Shown here in pieces: positions 23,119 to 31,851 of a stretch of DNA of 33,347 nt. Under the pieces are notes generated by a model. The model was not told where the DNA came from and did no database searches. It was given only the letters and a program-made list of their open reading frames with translations. Where the stretch lies: NCBI GenBank assembly GCA_027533455.1, contig JAPZUC010000016.1, positions 1-33,347 on the forward strand. Direction: 5' to 3'. Position 1 is the stretch's first letter. Every line of letters starts with the position of its first letter. Source of the DNA: Porphyrobacter sp. (GTDB taxonomy: Bacteria; Pseudomonadota; Alphaproteobacteria; Sphingomonadales; Sphingomonadaceae). The position numbers were made by a program, and so were the translations under genes.

Positions 23119-23841
23119 TTGCGTGTACTGGCTTTGGCATCGCAGAAAGGTGGATCGGGCAAAACCACCCTGTCCGGACATCTGGCCGTTCAGGCACAGC
23201 GCGCTGGCGCTGGCCCGGTCGTGCTGATCGATATCGACCCGCAGGGCAGCCTTGCCGACTGGTGGAACGAGCGCGAGGCGGAATATCCCGCCTTCGCCCA
23301 AACCACCGTGGCGCGGCTTGCCAATGATCTTGCGGTCCTGCGTCAGCAGGGCTTCAAGCTTGCGGTGATCGACACGCCGCCGGCCATCACGATGGCCATC
23401 CAGTCGGTGATTTCGGTCGCCGAGCTGATTGTCGTTCCGACTCGCCCCTCTCCGCACGATCTGCGCGCCGTGGGCGCCACGGTCGATCTGTGCGAACGCG
23501 CAGGCAAGCCGCTGGTGTTCGTCGTCAATGCCGCCACCCCCAAGGCCAAGATCACCTCGGAAGCCGCCGTCGCGCTGTCGCAGCACGGCACCGTCGCCCC
23601 GATCACGCTGCACCACCGCACCGATTTCGCCGCCTCGATGATCGACGGCCGCACGGTGATGGAAGTCGATCCCGAAAGCCGCTCGGCCGCAGAGATCGGG
23701 GCGCTGTGGCGTTACATTGCCGACCGGCTCGAAAAGAACTTCCGCCGCACCGTATTCTCGCCCGCCCCCAACGGCGCCGCACAGCAGATGGGCGGCGTGC
23801 CGCGTCCCGCCGGTGGCTTCGGCCGCCGCGTGGCCCAGTAA
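23119..23841 (+). CDS. Orphan ParA-family ATPase
   Basis: A 240-residue ParA/MinD-type ATPase. The deviant Walker A is KGGSGKT at 10-16 (signature lysine K10), Walker A' IDIDPQGSLADWW near 38-50 and Walker B VIDTPPA near 84-90. It lacks the N-terminal DNA-binding domain of type Ia plasmid ParA. No parB or parS is adjacent; instead an RHH-like protein gene follows after 21 bases. The C-terminal Pro/Gly-rich tail (GGVPRPAGGFGRR) is unusual. Start is TTG at 23119, the only start giving the conserved MRVLALASQKGG N-terminus. It may position a cargo or division component. Confidence 0.9.
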   Translation: MRVLALASQKGGSGKTTLSGHLAVQAQRAGAGPVVLIDIDPQGSLADWWNEREAEYPAFAQTTVARLANDLAVLRQQGFKLAVIDTPPAITMAIQSVISVAELIVVPTRPSPHDLRAVGATVDLCERAGKPLVFVVNAATPKAKITSEAAVALSQHGTVAPITLHHRTDFAASMIDGRTVMEVDPESRSAAEIGALWRYIADRLEKNFRRTVFSPAPNGAAQQMGGVPRPAGGFGRRVAQ

Positions 23842-23862
23842 GCGCAAAGGAAGGCCACGGCC

Positions 23863-24576
23863 ATGCCGGATTCCGCTTTCGCCTCGCTCGGTCCCTCGCT
23901 GCTGGCCCGCAAAGGCGGCGCAAAGCCAGCGATGCGTCCGCAGGTCGCGCCACTGGTCGCGCCGCTCGCCTTGAACGAATCGCAGATCCCCGAAGACCAG
24001 CTGGAAGATCTCGGCTGGAACGACATGGGCCACGATCATGGGGGCGCCTCGGAGCTTCCCAGCAGCGGTGCCGACATCGTGCCGATCCATGCCGATATCG
24101 CCGCTGACACCTTCGCTGCGGGAGCCGGTCCGATCGTGCGCCGCCAGCAGCGCCGCCTTGAAGAACGCGTGCTCGCCGATGCGGCGATGACCGGCCACGA
24201 GGAAGGCGAGCCCGATTACGACGAGGCTGAGGAATACACCGGGGCGGCGCTCTACGGCGAAGCCTACGAAGACGATGCCGAGGACGAGGGCGACGCGGGG
24301 ATCTACTCGCCCCTCGCCACCCGGTCTGCTCCGGCTCCGCAACCTGCCGCCGCGCCCGCGCCGCGCCGCGCTGCCAAAACCCGGATGCCCGCCGTACAGT
24401 CCGGCCGCCGCGCCGCCTTCACGCTGCGTCTCGATGCCGACCGCCATCTCAAGCTGCGCCTTGCGGCAACCATGCAGGGCGTTAGCGCCCAGGCACTGGT
24501 GACCGAGGCGCTCGACCACCTTCTCGCCGAATATGACGTTCTCGACGTGATCGCCAACCACCTCAAGCGCCACTGA
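23863..24576 (+). CDS. ParA-linked protein with C-terminal ribbon-helix-helix-like domain
   Basis: A 237-residue protein with no full-length family I recognise. Three parts: a basic, flexible N-terminus (LARKGGAKPAMRPQ, about 14-27); an acidic low-complexity linker at 112-146 rich in Glu, Asp and Tyr; and a C-terminal domain at 183-237. In the last, RRAAFTLRLDADRHLKLRLA resembles the beta-strand and first helix of ribbon-helix-helix DNA-binding proteins, and VSAQALVTEALDHLLAEYD the second helix. The basic tip resembles ParA-stimulating peptides of ParB/ParG partners, so it is a candidate ParA partner (inference). AAGGAAGG gives a strong ribosome-binding site, 21 bases after parA. Confidence 0.75.
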   Translation: MPDSAFASLGPSLLARKGGAKPAMRPQVAPLVAPLALNESQIPEDQLEDLGWNDMGHDHGGASELPSSGADIVPIHADIAADTFAAGAGPIVRRQQRRLEERVLADAAMTGHEEGEPDYDEAEEYTGAALYGEAYEDDAEDEGDAGIYSPLATRSAPAPQPAAAPAPRRAAKTRMPAVQSGRRAAFTLRLDADRHLKLRLAATMQGVSAQALVTEALDHLLAEYDVLDVIANHLKRH

Positions 24577-24637
24577 TCCGGCGCGAATTCCACCACCGCC
24601 ACACATGAACAGCCAAGACCATACGGGGGAAATGACC

Positions 24638-25999
24638 ATGGACCGCAGCACCAAGACCGGCCTGAATGTCTCGCCGCGCCTCGCGCTTGCCGTCACCACC
24701 GCGATTGCCGGAATGGCGATGGCCGGTGCCGGTGCCGTGGCCACGGCCGCACCGCGGGCCGGTGTGTCCTTCGAAAACGCGCAGGAAGCCCTTGCCAAGG
24801 GCAAGGTCGAAAAGGCGATCCGCTTCGGCGAGGACGCCGTTCTGGCCGATCCGCGCAACCCGGCCTACCGCGCGCTGCTGGGCGCTGCCTATCTCGAAGC
24901 CGGGCGCTTCGAATCGGCCGCCACAAGCTTCGGCGATGCGCTGGACCTGGGCGATACCAACCCTCGCACCGTGCTGAGCTTCGCACTCGCCAAGATCGCT
25001 CTGGGCGACAAGGAAGCGGCGCTCGATGCGCTCGACGGGAATGCGGACAATATCGATGCGGCTGATCTGGGCCTTGCACTGGCGCTGGCCGGCCAGCCGG
25101 AACGCGGCGTGCATGTGCTGGTCAACGCCGTGCGCAGCGCCGAACAGGCGACCCCCAAGCTGCGCCAGAACCTGGCCTACACCTATGCCCTCGCCGGCAA
25201 CTGGCGTGCGGCCCGCGTGATGGCCGCCGAGGACGTGCCTGCCGACAAGCTTGAAGCGCGGATGGCGCAGTGGGCCGCCCATTCGGCGCCCGAAATGTTC
25301 CGCCAGCGCATCGCCAGCCTGCTCGATGTGTCCCCGCGTGCCGATAGCGGCCAGCCGCAGCCGCTCGCGCTCGCGAACTTCCCGGCGCAGTCCGCCGTGA
25401 TGGTGGCCGCAGCCGCTCCCGAGGCTGAATTGGCTGACGCCGAGCCGGTGCAGGTCGCCGATAATGCCCCCTCGCCCAGCTTTACCGCTGCCTTTGCCGC
25501 GTCCGAGCCGACCGTCGCGACCGTCCAGACCGAAGCGCCGGGCAACCGCTACGTCTCGAACCCGGTGGTGCAGCAGCTTCCCTCCCGCCCCGCCGTTCGC
25601 ACCGCGGCCGCCGCACCCGCCGCCCCGCGCGTCGCCGCCGCCTCGCAGCGTCGCATGGCCGCAACCAGCGCTGCCGTCGCCGCTCCGGCCGACAAGAGCC
25701 CGGCAACCCACCTCGTGCAGCTGGGCGCCTACAGCAGCAAGATCGAAGCCGAGCGCGGCTGGACCGTTCTCAAGACGAAGTTCCCGCAGCTCAAGGGCAA
25801 GGAGCCGGTGATCACCGAGGCGGTGGTGAACGGACGCACCTTCTGGCGCGTGGCTGCCGAAGGTTTCGGCGCAAACAGCGCGAAGGCGATGTGCGGCACG
25901 GTCAAGTCGGCCGGGCGCGGATGCTTTGCCTATGCCGCCACGACCCCGCCCGCCGGCGCGGTGAAGCGCAACGTGCAGGTCGCCTCGCGCAGCCGCTGA
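24638..25999 (+). CDS. Secreted TPR/SPOR-domain protein
   Basis: A 453-residue exported protein with a signal peptide (LALAVTTAIAGMAMAGAGAVATA). TPR-like repeats span about 45-190 (SFENAQEALAKGKVEKAIRF, NPAYRALLGAAYLEAGRFESA, then weaker copies). An Ala/Pro-rich disordered linker runs from about 255 to 360, and a C-terminal SPOR domain from about 363 to 440 (THLVQLGAYSSKIEAERGW ... TFWRVAAEGFG). It is the second SPOR protein of this cluster and likely binds septal glycan in the periplasm. Start 24638 is chosen because GGGGGAA lies at proper spacing; ATGs at 24605 and 24632 are in frame but badly placed. Probably cotranscribed with parA. Confidence 0.85.
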   Translation: MDRSTKTGLNVSPRLALAVTTAIAGMAMAGAGAVATAAPRAGVSFENAQEALAKGKVEKAIRFGEDAVLADPRNPAYRALLGAAYLEAGRFESAATSFGDALDLGDTNPRTVLSFALAKIALGDKEAALDALDGNADNIDAADLGLALALAGQPERGVHVLVNAVRSAEQATPKLRQNLAYTYALAGNWRAARVMAAEDVPADKLEARMAQWAAHSAPEMFRQRIASLLDVSPRADSGQPQPLALANFPAQSAVMVAAAAPEAELADAEPVQVADNAPSPSFTAAFAASEPTVATVQTEAPGNRYVSNPVVQQLPSRPAVRTAAAAPAAPRVAAASQRRMAATSAAVAAPADKSPATHLVQLGAYSSKIEAERGWTVLKTKFPQLKGKEPVITEAVVNGRTFWRVAAEGFGANSAKAMCGTVKSAGRGCFAYAATTPPAGAVKRNVQVASRSR

Positions 26000-26068
26000 A
26001 CAGTTTCCCGATTTCCTTGTTGCGCTACCGCTTCGCTGCATGAGCGCACACGGGATGAGCAAACCTAT

Positions 26069-26102
26069 CTCCCGGGCAGCCTCGCGCTGTCCGGGAGTTT
26101 TT
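26069..26102 (+). terminator. Intrinsic terminator of the parA-SPOR transcript
   Basis: CTCCCGGGCAG (26069-26079) pairs with CTGTCCGGGAG (26087-26097), one mismatch, followed by TTTTT. It lies 70 bases beyond the TPR/SPOR gene. Confidence 0.85.
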
Positions 26103-26411
26103 CTTGGCCTGTCCGCGCGGCGCGCTGGGGGGCTTTCCTACATCGTGCCATGCGCGATAGGGTTGCAGACGCCTGGAAAGACCGGTTCGCGCCAAGGCGA
26201 TGGCGTGAAACATTGCCGAAGCGTCGGCAAATGGCAGAATTGCGGGAAAAACGGCGGCGAATTCCAACAGGGCGCAGGCGGTTTCAGGTCACTCTAGACC
26301 CGGTCTAGGCCCCCGCTAGGCCCCCTTTAGACCCCCTCCTGAGCGCGATTGACCCTGTGTTTCACGGCGTCAGACCGGCCCTTGCCAAGGCCCCGCGTGT
26401 AGGGCGGGGGG
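26103..26411. other. Gene-free stretch between convergent genes, containing an iteron-like array
   Basis: No credible gene. Besides the 11-bp array (26294-26337), two GC-rich stems lie next to the pyrC' stop: GGCCCTTG-C-CAAGGCC near 26377-26392 and GCGGGG/CCCCGC around it, without T-runs. The stretch 26180-26290 is unremarkable. Confidence 0.5.
26294..26337. repeat. Four tandem 11-bp repeats with an embedded palindrome
   Basis: Units: CTAGACCCGGT, CTAGGCCCCCG, CTAGGCCCCCT, TTAGACCCCCT, in exact 11-base register. The first unit plus the start of the second forms a perfect palindrome CTAGACC-C-GGTCTAG. The period is close to one DNA helical turn, as in protein-binding iterons. Confidence 0.75.
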
Positions 26412-27647
26412 TTAAAGCGCGAGTCTCACCCCGCCCTTCCACAAGCCCAGCACGCGGCCCTGCGTGCCCTGCCGGTCGAACGGGGTGTTGTCGGCGGTCG
26501 CCTCCATCTTGCGGCGGTCAATGATCCACGGAGCATCGGCGTCGATCAGGGCAAGGTCGGCCTCCAGCCCGGCGGCCAACTCGCCCGCCGGCACACCCAG
26601 CAGCCGGGCAGGATTGCGGGCCAGCAGGTCGAAGGCGCGTGGGATGTCGATCACCTCGTCGCGCACCAGCCCCAGAGTGCTGGCCAGCAGCGTCTCGGCC
26701 CCCGCCATCCCGGGCGCGGCGTCGGCGAAGGGCAGGCGCTTGTCCTCCGGCCCGCGCGGATCGTGACCACTGGCGATGACGTCGACCGTGCCATCGGCAA
26801 TCGCGGCCAGTGCGGCCTGCCGGTCAGGCTCGGCACGCAAGGGCGGCGAGAGGCGGGCGAAGGTGCGGAAGTCGACCGTGGCAAGGTCGGACAGAAGGAA
26901 ATGCGCAGGGGTAATCCCGCAGGTCACGGGGAGGCCCCGCGCCTTGGCAGCGCGCACGAGGTCAAAGCCGCGCACAGTGGTGATCTGCCGGATATGCAGC
27001 CGCGCGCGCGCCAGCTCGGCCAGTGCAATATCGCGGGCGATGGCAAGCGCCTCGGCCTCGGCAGGGGCAGCGGGCAGGCCCAGCCGGGTGGCGATTTCGC
27101 CTGCGGTGGCCGAAGCTTCCCCGACAAGCCCGCCATCCTCGGCATGGGTGACGACGACAAGGCCCAGCATCGCGGCATATTGCAGCAGCCGCAGCATCAC
27201 GCCGCTATCGGCGATCCAGCGCCGTCCGGTGGCAATGCCCTTGGCGCCCGCCTCCTGCATCAGCGCCAGCTCGGCAAGCTCCTGCCCCTCAAGCCCGCGC
27301 GTGGCGGCGGCGAGGGGGTGGACCCACAGATCGGGCTTGCCGCTCTTCGCGATGAAGCCGACGCGGCTCGGCAGATCGAGCGGGGGCGACTGGTCGGGCA
27401 TCAGCGCCGCGCGGGTGATCCCGCCGAAATGGAACGCGGGCTTGTCGACCGCGAAGACGCCAAGATCGACGAGGCCGGGCGCGAGCAGCTTGCCCCGGGC
27501 GTCGACAACCTCGTCGCCCTGCCCGGCGGTGACATCGGCGCCGAGCGCGAGGATCGCGCCATCCGCACAGCGTAGTGCGCCCCTGACCAGCCCCGCGGGC
27601 GTTACCAGCCGCGCATTGGTGATGGTGAGAGCTTGCGCCTGTTTCAT
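26412..27647 (-). CDS. Dihydroorotase-like protein lacking metal-binding residues (PyrC')
   Basis: A 411-residue amidohydrolase-fold protein of the dihydroorotase family. The usual metal motif PGxVDxHxH reads [15 protein letters not shown], with G63 and F65 in place of both histidines; the second-site histidine in the LHIxHxST motif is Q (LHIRQITT), and the catalytic Asp of TDHAPH is lost (IASGHDPRG). THAEDGG is kept. This is the inactive PyrC'/PyrX type, which in other bacteria supports aspartate carbamoyltransferase assembly. Its ATG overlaps the pyrB stop (ATGA), fixing start and coupling. A true dihydroorotase must be encoded elsewhere. Confidence 0.88.
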   Translation of the reverse strand: MKQAQALTITNARLVTPAGLVRGALRCADGAILALGADVTAGQGDEVVDARGKLLAPGLVDLGVFAVDKPAFHFGGITRAALMPDQSPPLDLPSRVGFIAKSGKPDLWVHPLAAATRGLEGQELAELALMQEAGAKGIATGRRWIADSGVMLRLLQYAAMLGLVVVTHAEDGGLVGEASATAGEIATRLGLPAAPAEAEALAIARDIALAELARARLHIRQITTVRGFDLVRAAKARGLPVTCGITPAHFLLSDLATVDFRTFARLSPPLRAEPDRQAALAAIADGTVDVIASGHDPRGPEDKRLPFADAAPGMAGAETLLASTLGLVRDEVIDIPRAFDLLARNPARLLGVPAGELAAGLEADLALIDADAPWIIDRRKMEATADNTPFDRQGTQGRVLGLWKGGVRLAL

Positions 27648-28660
27648 GCCCAGCCCTCCACGCCGCGTGCCTCTCGCGTCAGCACGTCGAGGCAGGCCAT
27701 GCGTATGGCGACCCCCATCTCGACCTGCCGCGTGATCAGCGACCGGCCCGCCATGTCGGCGACCTCGCTGTCGATCTCGACCCCGCGGTTCATCGGGCCG
27801 GGGTGCATCACCAGCGCATCAGGGCGGGCGAGTGCGAGACGCTTGGTGGTGAGGCCGTAAAGGTGGCGATATTCGCGCGGTGACGGGATGAACTGCCCGC
27901 TCATCCGTTCGGACTGCAGGCGCAGCATCATCACCACTTCCGCGCCGTCCAGCGCGGCGTCGAAGTTGTGGAACACCTCCACCCCCATCGCCTCGACACC
28001 CTGCGGCAGAAGCGCGGGCGGCGCACAGACGCGCACCTTTGCGCCCAGCGCGGTGAGGCACAGGATGTTCGAGCGCGCGACCCGGCTGTGCAGGATATCG
28101 CCGCAGATCGTCACGGTGAGGCCGGTGAAGTCCTCCGCCCCCTCGCCGCGCTCGGCGAGCGCATGGCGCAACGTCAGCGCATCGAGCAGCGCCTGCGTCG
28201 GGTGTTCGTGCTGGCCATCTCCGGCGTTCAAGACCGGGCAATCGACCTTGTCCGCGATCAGCCCCGTCGCGCCCGAGGAGCCATGCCGGATGACAATCGC
28301 GTCCGCCCGCATCGCGTTCAGGGTGATCGCGGTGTCGATCAGCGTCTCGCCCTTCTTCACGCTCGAGGTGGCGGCGTGCATGTTGACCACGTCCGCCCCC
28401 AGCCGCTTGCCCGCAATCTCGAAGGATAAAAGCGTCCGGGTCGAGTTCTCGAAAAAGGCGTTGATGATGGTGAGGCCTGCCAGAAGATCAGTGTGCTTGG
28501 CGCTCTGGCGGTTGAGCGCGACCCACTGCTGCGCCTGATCGAGCAGGTAAAGAATCTCGTGACGCTGCAACTTGCCGATGCCGGTGAGATCGCGGTGCGG
28601 GAACGCCAGCCTTCCGGCGGGAAAGCGGCCCGAGGGGGCGGAGAGATCGGTGATGGCCAT
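27644..28660 (-). CDS. pyrB: Aspartate carbamoyltransferase, catalytic subunit
   Basis: A 338-residue enzyme joining carbamoyl phosphate and aspartate, the first committed step of pyrimidine synthesis. Carbamoyl-phosphate loop STRT at 73-76 ([13 protein letters not shown]), SVKKGET loop, HPTQ in [12 protein letters not shown], and the aspartate-domain MLRLQSERM and [12 protein letters not shown] are all present. No pyrI-type regulatory subunit gene is adjacent; the partner is the coupled PyrC'. Start ATG 28660 begins the family-length protein; the frame is open to 28762 without good start context. Divergent from sppA over 119 bases. Confidence 0.96.
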   Translation of the reverse strand: MAITDLSAPSGRFPAGRLAFPHRDLTGIGKLQRHEILYLLDQAQQWVALNRQSAKHTDLLAGLTIINAFFENSTRTLLSFEIAGKRLGADVVNMHAATSSVKKGETLIDTAITLNAMRADAIVIRHGSSGATGLIADKVDCPVLNAGDGQHEHPTQALLDALTLRHALAERGEGAEDFTGLTVTICGDILHSRVARSNILCLTALGAKVRVCAPPALLPQGVEAMGVEVFHNFDAALDGAEVVMMLRLQSERMSGQFIPSPREYRHLYGLTTKRLALARPDALVMHPGPMNRGVEIDSEVADMAGRSLITRQVEMGVAIRMACLDVLTREARGVEGWA

Positions 28661-28779
28661 TAAAGCGATGCGCTTAGTCGAACCGCGTCTGTCGCTCAAC
28701 CCGTACCGTAAGGTTTCCGATAGAACTCCTCGGGCAAAGACCCTACATCGGGCTGGGGCCAAGGGATAAGGGACATCTA
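28661..28779. promoter_or_regulatory. Divergent promoter region of pyrB and sppA
   Basis: A 119-base gap with both genes reading outward. AAGGGA lies upstream of the sppA ATG. The middle (AAGGTTTCCGATAGAACTCC, near 28709-28728) may hold promoter boxes, but none could be assigned with confidence. Confidence 0.35.
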
Positions 28780-30687
28780 ATGAACTTCGTGGGCAAGGTT
28801 TGGAAGGTCCTGGTCGGGATCAAGGACGGGCTTGTCCTCCTGTTCATGCTGCTGTTCTTCGTCGGACTGTTTGCGGTGCTCTCCGCCCGCCCCAATCCCG
28901 GTCAGGTGCGCGACGGCGCGCTGCTGATCGACCTGCAAGGTGTGGTGGTCGAGGAGAAGACCGTGCTCGACCCGATCGAGGCGCTGCTGGCACGCAGCGC
29001 GCCGGTCGGCGAAACCCGCGCCCGCGACATCGTGCGCGCGCTTGATGCCGCCGCGACCGATGACCGGATCAAGGCTGTGGTGATCGACATGACCACCTTC
29101 CTCGGCGGCGGGCAGGTGCACCTCAAGGACATTGCCGAGGCGATGGACCGGGTGCGCAGCGCCAAGAAGCCGGTGCTGACCTATGCGCTCGGCTATCCCG
29201 ATGATCACATGCTGCTGGCCGCCCATGCGAGCGAGGTGTGGCTCGATCCGCAGGGCATGGCGGTGATCGCCGGCCCGGGCGGCACCAATCTCTATTACGC
29301 GGGCCTGCTCGAAAAACTCAGCGTCAAGGCGCGGGTATACCGCGTGGGCGCCTACAAATCGGCGGTGGAGCCCTATACCCGCGCCGACATGTCGGACGAG
29401 GCGCGGGCCAATATCGGCGGCCTCTACGGCGCACTGTGGGAGGAGTACAAAGCCAACGTCACCAAGGCGCGTCCCAAGCTGCAGCTGGCGCGAGTGACGG
29501 GCGATCCGGTCGCGTGGATCGCAAGCTCGGGCGGCGACATGGCAAAGGCCGCGCTGGATGCAGGCATGGTCGACAAGCTCGGCGACCGGGCGCAGTTCGG
29601 CGCGCGGGTGGCCGAGATCGCCGGCGAGGATCCGTGGGACAACACCCCGGGCAACTTCGCCGCCAGCGAGCTTGCCCCCTATCTTGCCGACCTCGGCCAG
29701 ATCCGTCAGGGCAAGGCCATCGGCGTCGTCACCATCGCGGGCGAGATCGTCGATGGCGAGGCTGGCCCTGGTGTGGCGGGCGGCACGCGCATCGCCGATC
29801 TGCTCGACGAGGCACTCGACGATGATCTGGCCGCGCTGGTGGTGCGGGTGGATTCGCCCGGCGGTTCAGTAACTGCCTCGGAAGAAGTCCGCCGCGCGAT
29901 CCAGCGCTATCGTGACCGCAAGATCCCTGTTGCCGTCTCCTTCGCCAATGTCGCGGCGAGCGGCGGGTACTGGGTTGCAACCTCCAGCGACCGGATCTTC
30001 GCCGAGCCCGACACGATCACCGGATCGATCGGCGTCTTCGCCGTCATCCCGACCTTCGAGGATGCTGCCGCGCGGCTCGGGGTGACATCGGACGGCTATC
30101 GCACCACCGAGCTTTCGGGCCAGCCGGATTTCCTCGGCGGCTTCACGCCTGCCATGGACGCCCTGCTGCAGAATTCGATCGGGGGCACCTACACGAAGTT
30201 CCTCGGCCGGGTCTCGGCCTCGCGCCGAATGCCGGTGGAGCGGGTTGACAGAATCGCGCAGGGGCAGGTCTGGGATGGCGGCACCGCGCGCCAGATCGGG
30301 CTGGTCGACGAATTCGGCGGTCTCACCGAAGCGCTCGGCTGGGCGGCGGCCAAGGCCGGCACCAAGGACGGCGAATGGCACCCGGTCTTCCTCGGCGAGA
30401 AGGAGGACAATTACGATTCACTGATCCGCCAGCTGGTGACCAGCGAGGGTGCGGAGCGCGCCGCGGCAGCGCCCAACGGCGATGTCTTCGCGATGGTCGC
30501 GCAGCGCAGCGACAACCTCGGCGCGCGGATCACCCGGGACGCTGAAAGGCTGTTGGGAACGCGCGGAATTCAGGCGTTCTGCATCAACTGCCCGGTCGGC
30601 AGCGACCCGGCATCCGTCGCGCGCCCGGCCCGCAGCGAACGGTCCGAAGGGATGCTCGCGCTGCTGGCATGGCTCGTCGGCGGCTAA
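28780..30687 (+). CDS. sppA: Signal peptide peptidase SppA, 67K type
   Basis: A 635-residue membrane protease that degrades signal peptides left after secretion. An N-terminal membrane anchor lies at about 17-35 ([18 protein letters not shown]). Two S49 domains follow. The general-base K193 is in [13 protein letters not shown] of the first domain, and the nucleophile S394 in [13 protein letters not shown] of the second, matching the split dyad of E. coli Spp[17 protein letters not shown] is the conserved S49 strand. Length fits the long (tandem) type. The C-terminal 60 residues hold two nearby Cys (CINC). Start ATG 28780 has AAGGGA upstream. Single gene, followed by tRNA-Val. Confidence 0.95.
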   Translation: MNFVGKVWKVLVGIKDGLVLLFMLLFFVGLFAVLSARPNPGQVRDGALLIDLQGVVVEEKTVLDPIEALLARSAPVGETRARDIVRALDAAATDDRIKAVVIDMTTFLGGGQVHLKDIAEAMDRVRSAKKPVLTYALGYPDDHMLLAAHASEVWLDPQGMAVIAGPGGTNLYYAGLLEKLSVKARVYRVGAYKSAVEPYTRADMSDEARANIGGLYGALWEEYKANVTKARPKLQLARVTGDPVAWIASSGGDMAKAALDAGMVDKLGDRAQFGARVAEIAGEDPWDNTPGNFAASELAPYLADLGQIRQGKAIGVVTIAGEIVDGEAGPGVAGGTRIADLLDEALDDDLAALVVRVDSPGGSVTASEEVRRAIQRYRDRKIPVAVSFANVAASGGYWVATSSDRIFAEPDTITGSIGVFAVIPTFEDAAARLGVTSDGYRTTELSGQPDFLGGFTPAMDALLQNSIGGTYTKFLGRVSASRRMPVERVDRIAQGQVWDGGTARQIGLVDEFGGLTEALGWAAAKAGTKDGEWHPVFLGEKEDNYDSLIRQLVTSEGAERAAAAPNGDVFAMVAQRSDNLGARITRDAERLLGTRGIQAFCINCPVGSDPASVARPARSERSEGMLALLAWLVGG

Positions 30688-30774
30688 ATCGCGAGAGGCG
30701 TGATGCGAGCGCTTGCCAAGCGCTCCGCCCCTCAGTAAAGGCGCCCACTGTCCGGGCCTTCGGCCCCTTCGGAC

Positions 30775-30849
30775 GGGCGCGTAGCTCAGCGGTAGAGCAC
30801 ACCCTTCACACGGGTGGGGTCACAGGTTCAATCCCTGTCGCGCCCACCA
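30775..30849 (+). tRNA. tRNA-Val (anticodon CAC)
   Basis: Acceptor GGGCGCG (30775-30781) pairs with CGCGCCC (30839-30845). D-arm GCTC-AGCGGTA-GAGC; anticodon arm CACCC-TTCACAC-GGGTG giving anticodon CAC; T-arm ACAGG-TTCAATC-CCTGT; discriminator A and encoded CCA (30847-30849). Length 75 nt. A GC-rich hairpin (GGGCC-TTC-GGCCC) precedes it at about 30753-30765. Confidence 0.97.
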
Positions 30850-31296
30850 TCTTTTCAAAGATTTAGGAAAGATGGCTCTGGTTTCCATGAAAAAAACATG
30901 AAAAACGCGGTGTAGGGAGTGCCTCGCAGTTCGTCCCTTTTTGCGCGATCACGGCAGTCAGAGGCGGATCGGGTCTTGATCGCCTGAAAGCCGACAAGAT
31001 TGCCAAGTACTAGCTTTGACCGGATGTGGGACTTCGCGGTCGTTCCCCTACGATGCGTCGAGCGGCAGGTTTCGCCAAGAGCGGACAACCAGCGTCGATA
31101 ATCTGGATTTAGCCGAAAGCGGAGATTCGCGACACTGTCCTCCTCGGACCGCGAATAACGGATATTCGAGGTTTGGTTCCCAAGAACGCCATTCGGGGAG
31201 CGACCCAAGAGCGGGGATAATGCGATTGCAATGTTTCGCCGCGCGGCCCATTGTTTGTCGAGAAAATTAAGCTTCTGTAGGCGCACGGAGATTTCT
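30850..31296. other. Non-coding, AT-richer stretch downstream of tRNA-Val
   Basis: No gene is supported. The base composition changes soon after the tRNA. A-rich tracts (ATGAAAAAAACATGAAAAA, near 30887-30905) are followed by decayed-looking DNA with recurring AGCGGA(C/G)A and CATTCG-type words (31020-31215). One minus-strand open frame covers most of it but has no family likeness, ribosome-binding site or codon bias. No copy of the tRNA 3' end was found here. Confidence 0.5.
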
Positions 31297-31851
31297 TTGA
31301 CGCGATTTCATTTAATTACTGGTTTCGGCGTCTTGAGCGGACTTGCCGCCTCATCGGTCGAAGCCGGCTACGGATATTGCGAGGTTTATAATTTCGGTTC
31401 CGACAGACTTTTGTTAAGCGGAAGCTTGAACTCAGGTGAGGACGGCGAAAATCGCGCGGCCATCAAAGATGACTTCGCTGCTGCGATGGATCGCCCCGTT
31501 AATCGCGTGGAGTGTGACTTCACCTGGACCAGCGCAAATGACGCCGAGGAGTATAGGAATCGTAAAATCGCGGCAAAGGTTGATCCGATAGACGACACAG
31601 GTTGGACAGGTCGTTTCGCCGCAATCCGCAACGTCGAGAAACCAAAACCGTCTGGTGCGTTCATCAGCATTAAGGACAATGGCAACGCCGCTCGCGCTAA
31701 GGCTTGGGATAATGCGCTTCTCCAATCAATGCGTGGCGAGGCCGAACGGAAGGCCAGCATCGCGGCTCAGACCGCGGAGTCCAAGGCCAAATACAAGCAG
31801 ATCATGGACAAGGTGATCGCCGAAGCCAAAAAGCGGGGGAACAGGCAATGA
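31297..31851 (+). CDS. Unrecognised secreted protein with helical C-terminus
   Basis: A 184-residue protein from a TTG start at 31297, chosen because GGAG lies 7 bases upstream and because it opens a signal peptide (FHLITGFGVLSGLAASSVEA). The mature part has two cysteines (CEVYNFG and VECDFTW) and a Trp-containing middle; the last 45 residues are a charged helix rich in Ala, Lys and Glu, possibly a coiled coil. I do not recognise a family. Its stop overlaps the next start by four bases (ATGA), so the two are coupled. Codon use is less G/C-biased than in the genes left of tRNA-Val. The frame opens at 31231, but the extra residues precede the signal peptide. Confidence 0.7.
   Translation: MTRFHLITGFGVLSGLAASSVEAGYGYCEVYNFGSDRLLLSGSLNSGEDGENRAAIKDDFAAAMDRPVNRVECDFTWTSANDAEEYRNRKIAAKVDPIDDTGWTGRFAAIRNVEKPKPSGAFISIKDNGNAARAKAWDNALLQSMRGEAERKASIAAQTAESKAKYKQIMDKVIAEAKKRGNRQ

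Noticed and set aside
23005..24858. A 617-codon minus-strand open frame across parA and the RHH-like gene
   Set aside because: Arg/Gly/His-rich translation without any family motif, lying over well-supported ParA coding on the other strand.
24563..26062. A 499-codon minus-strand open frame over the TPR/SPOR gene
   Set aside because: Shadow frame; the plus strand encodes a signal peptide, TPR repeats and a SPOR domain with normal codon bias.
30775..30849. tRNA-Val as a proven attachment site
   Set aside because: No second copy of the tRNA 3' end and no integrase in the window; kept only as a hypothesis in the findings.
30855..31286. A 143-codon minus-strand open frame after tRNA-Val
   Set aside because: No recognisable domain, no ribosome-binding site, no codon bias; it runs through DNA with degenerate repeats. 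A real gene cannot be excluded but is not supported.
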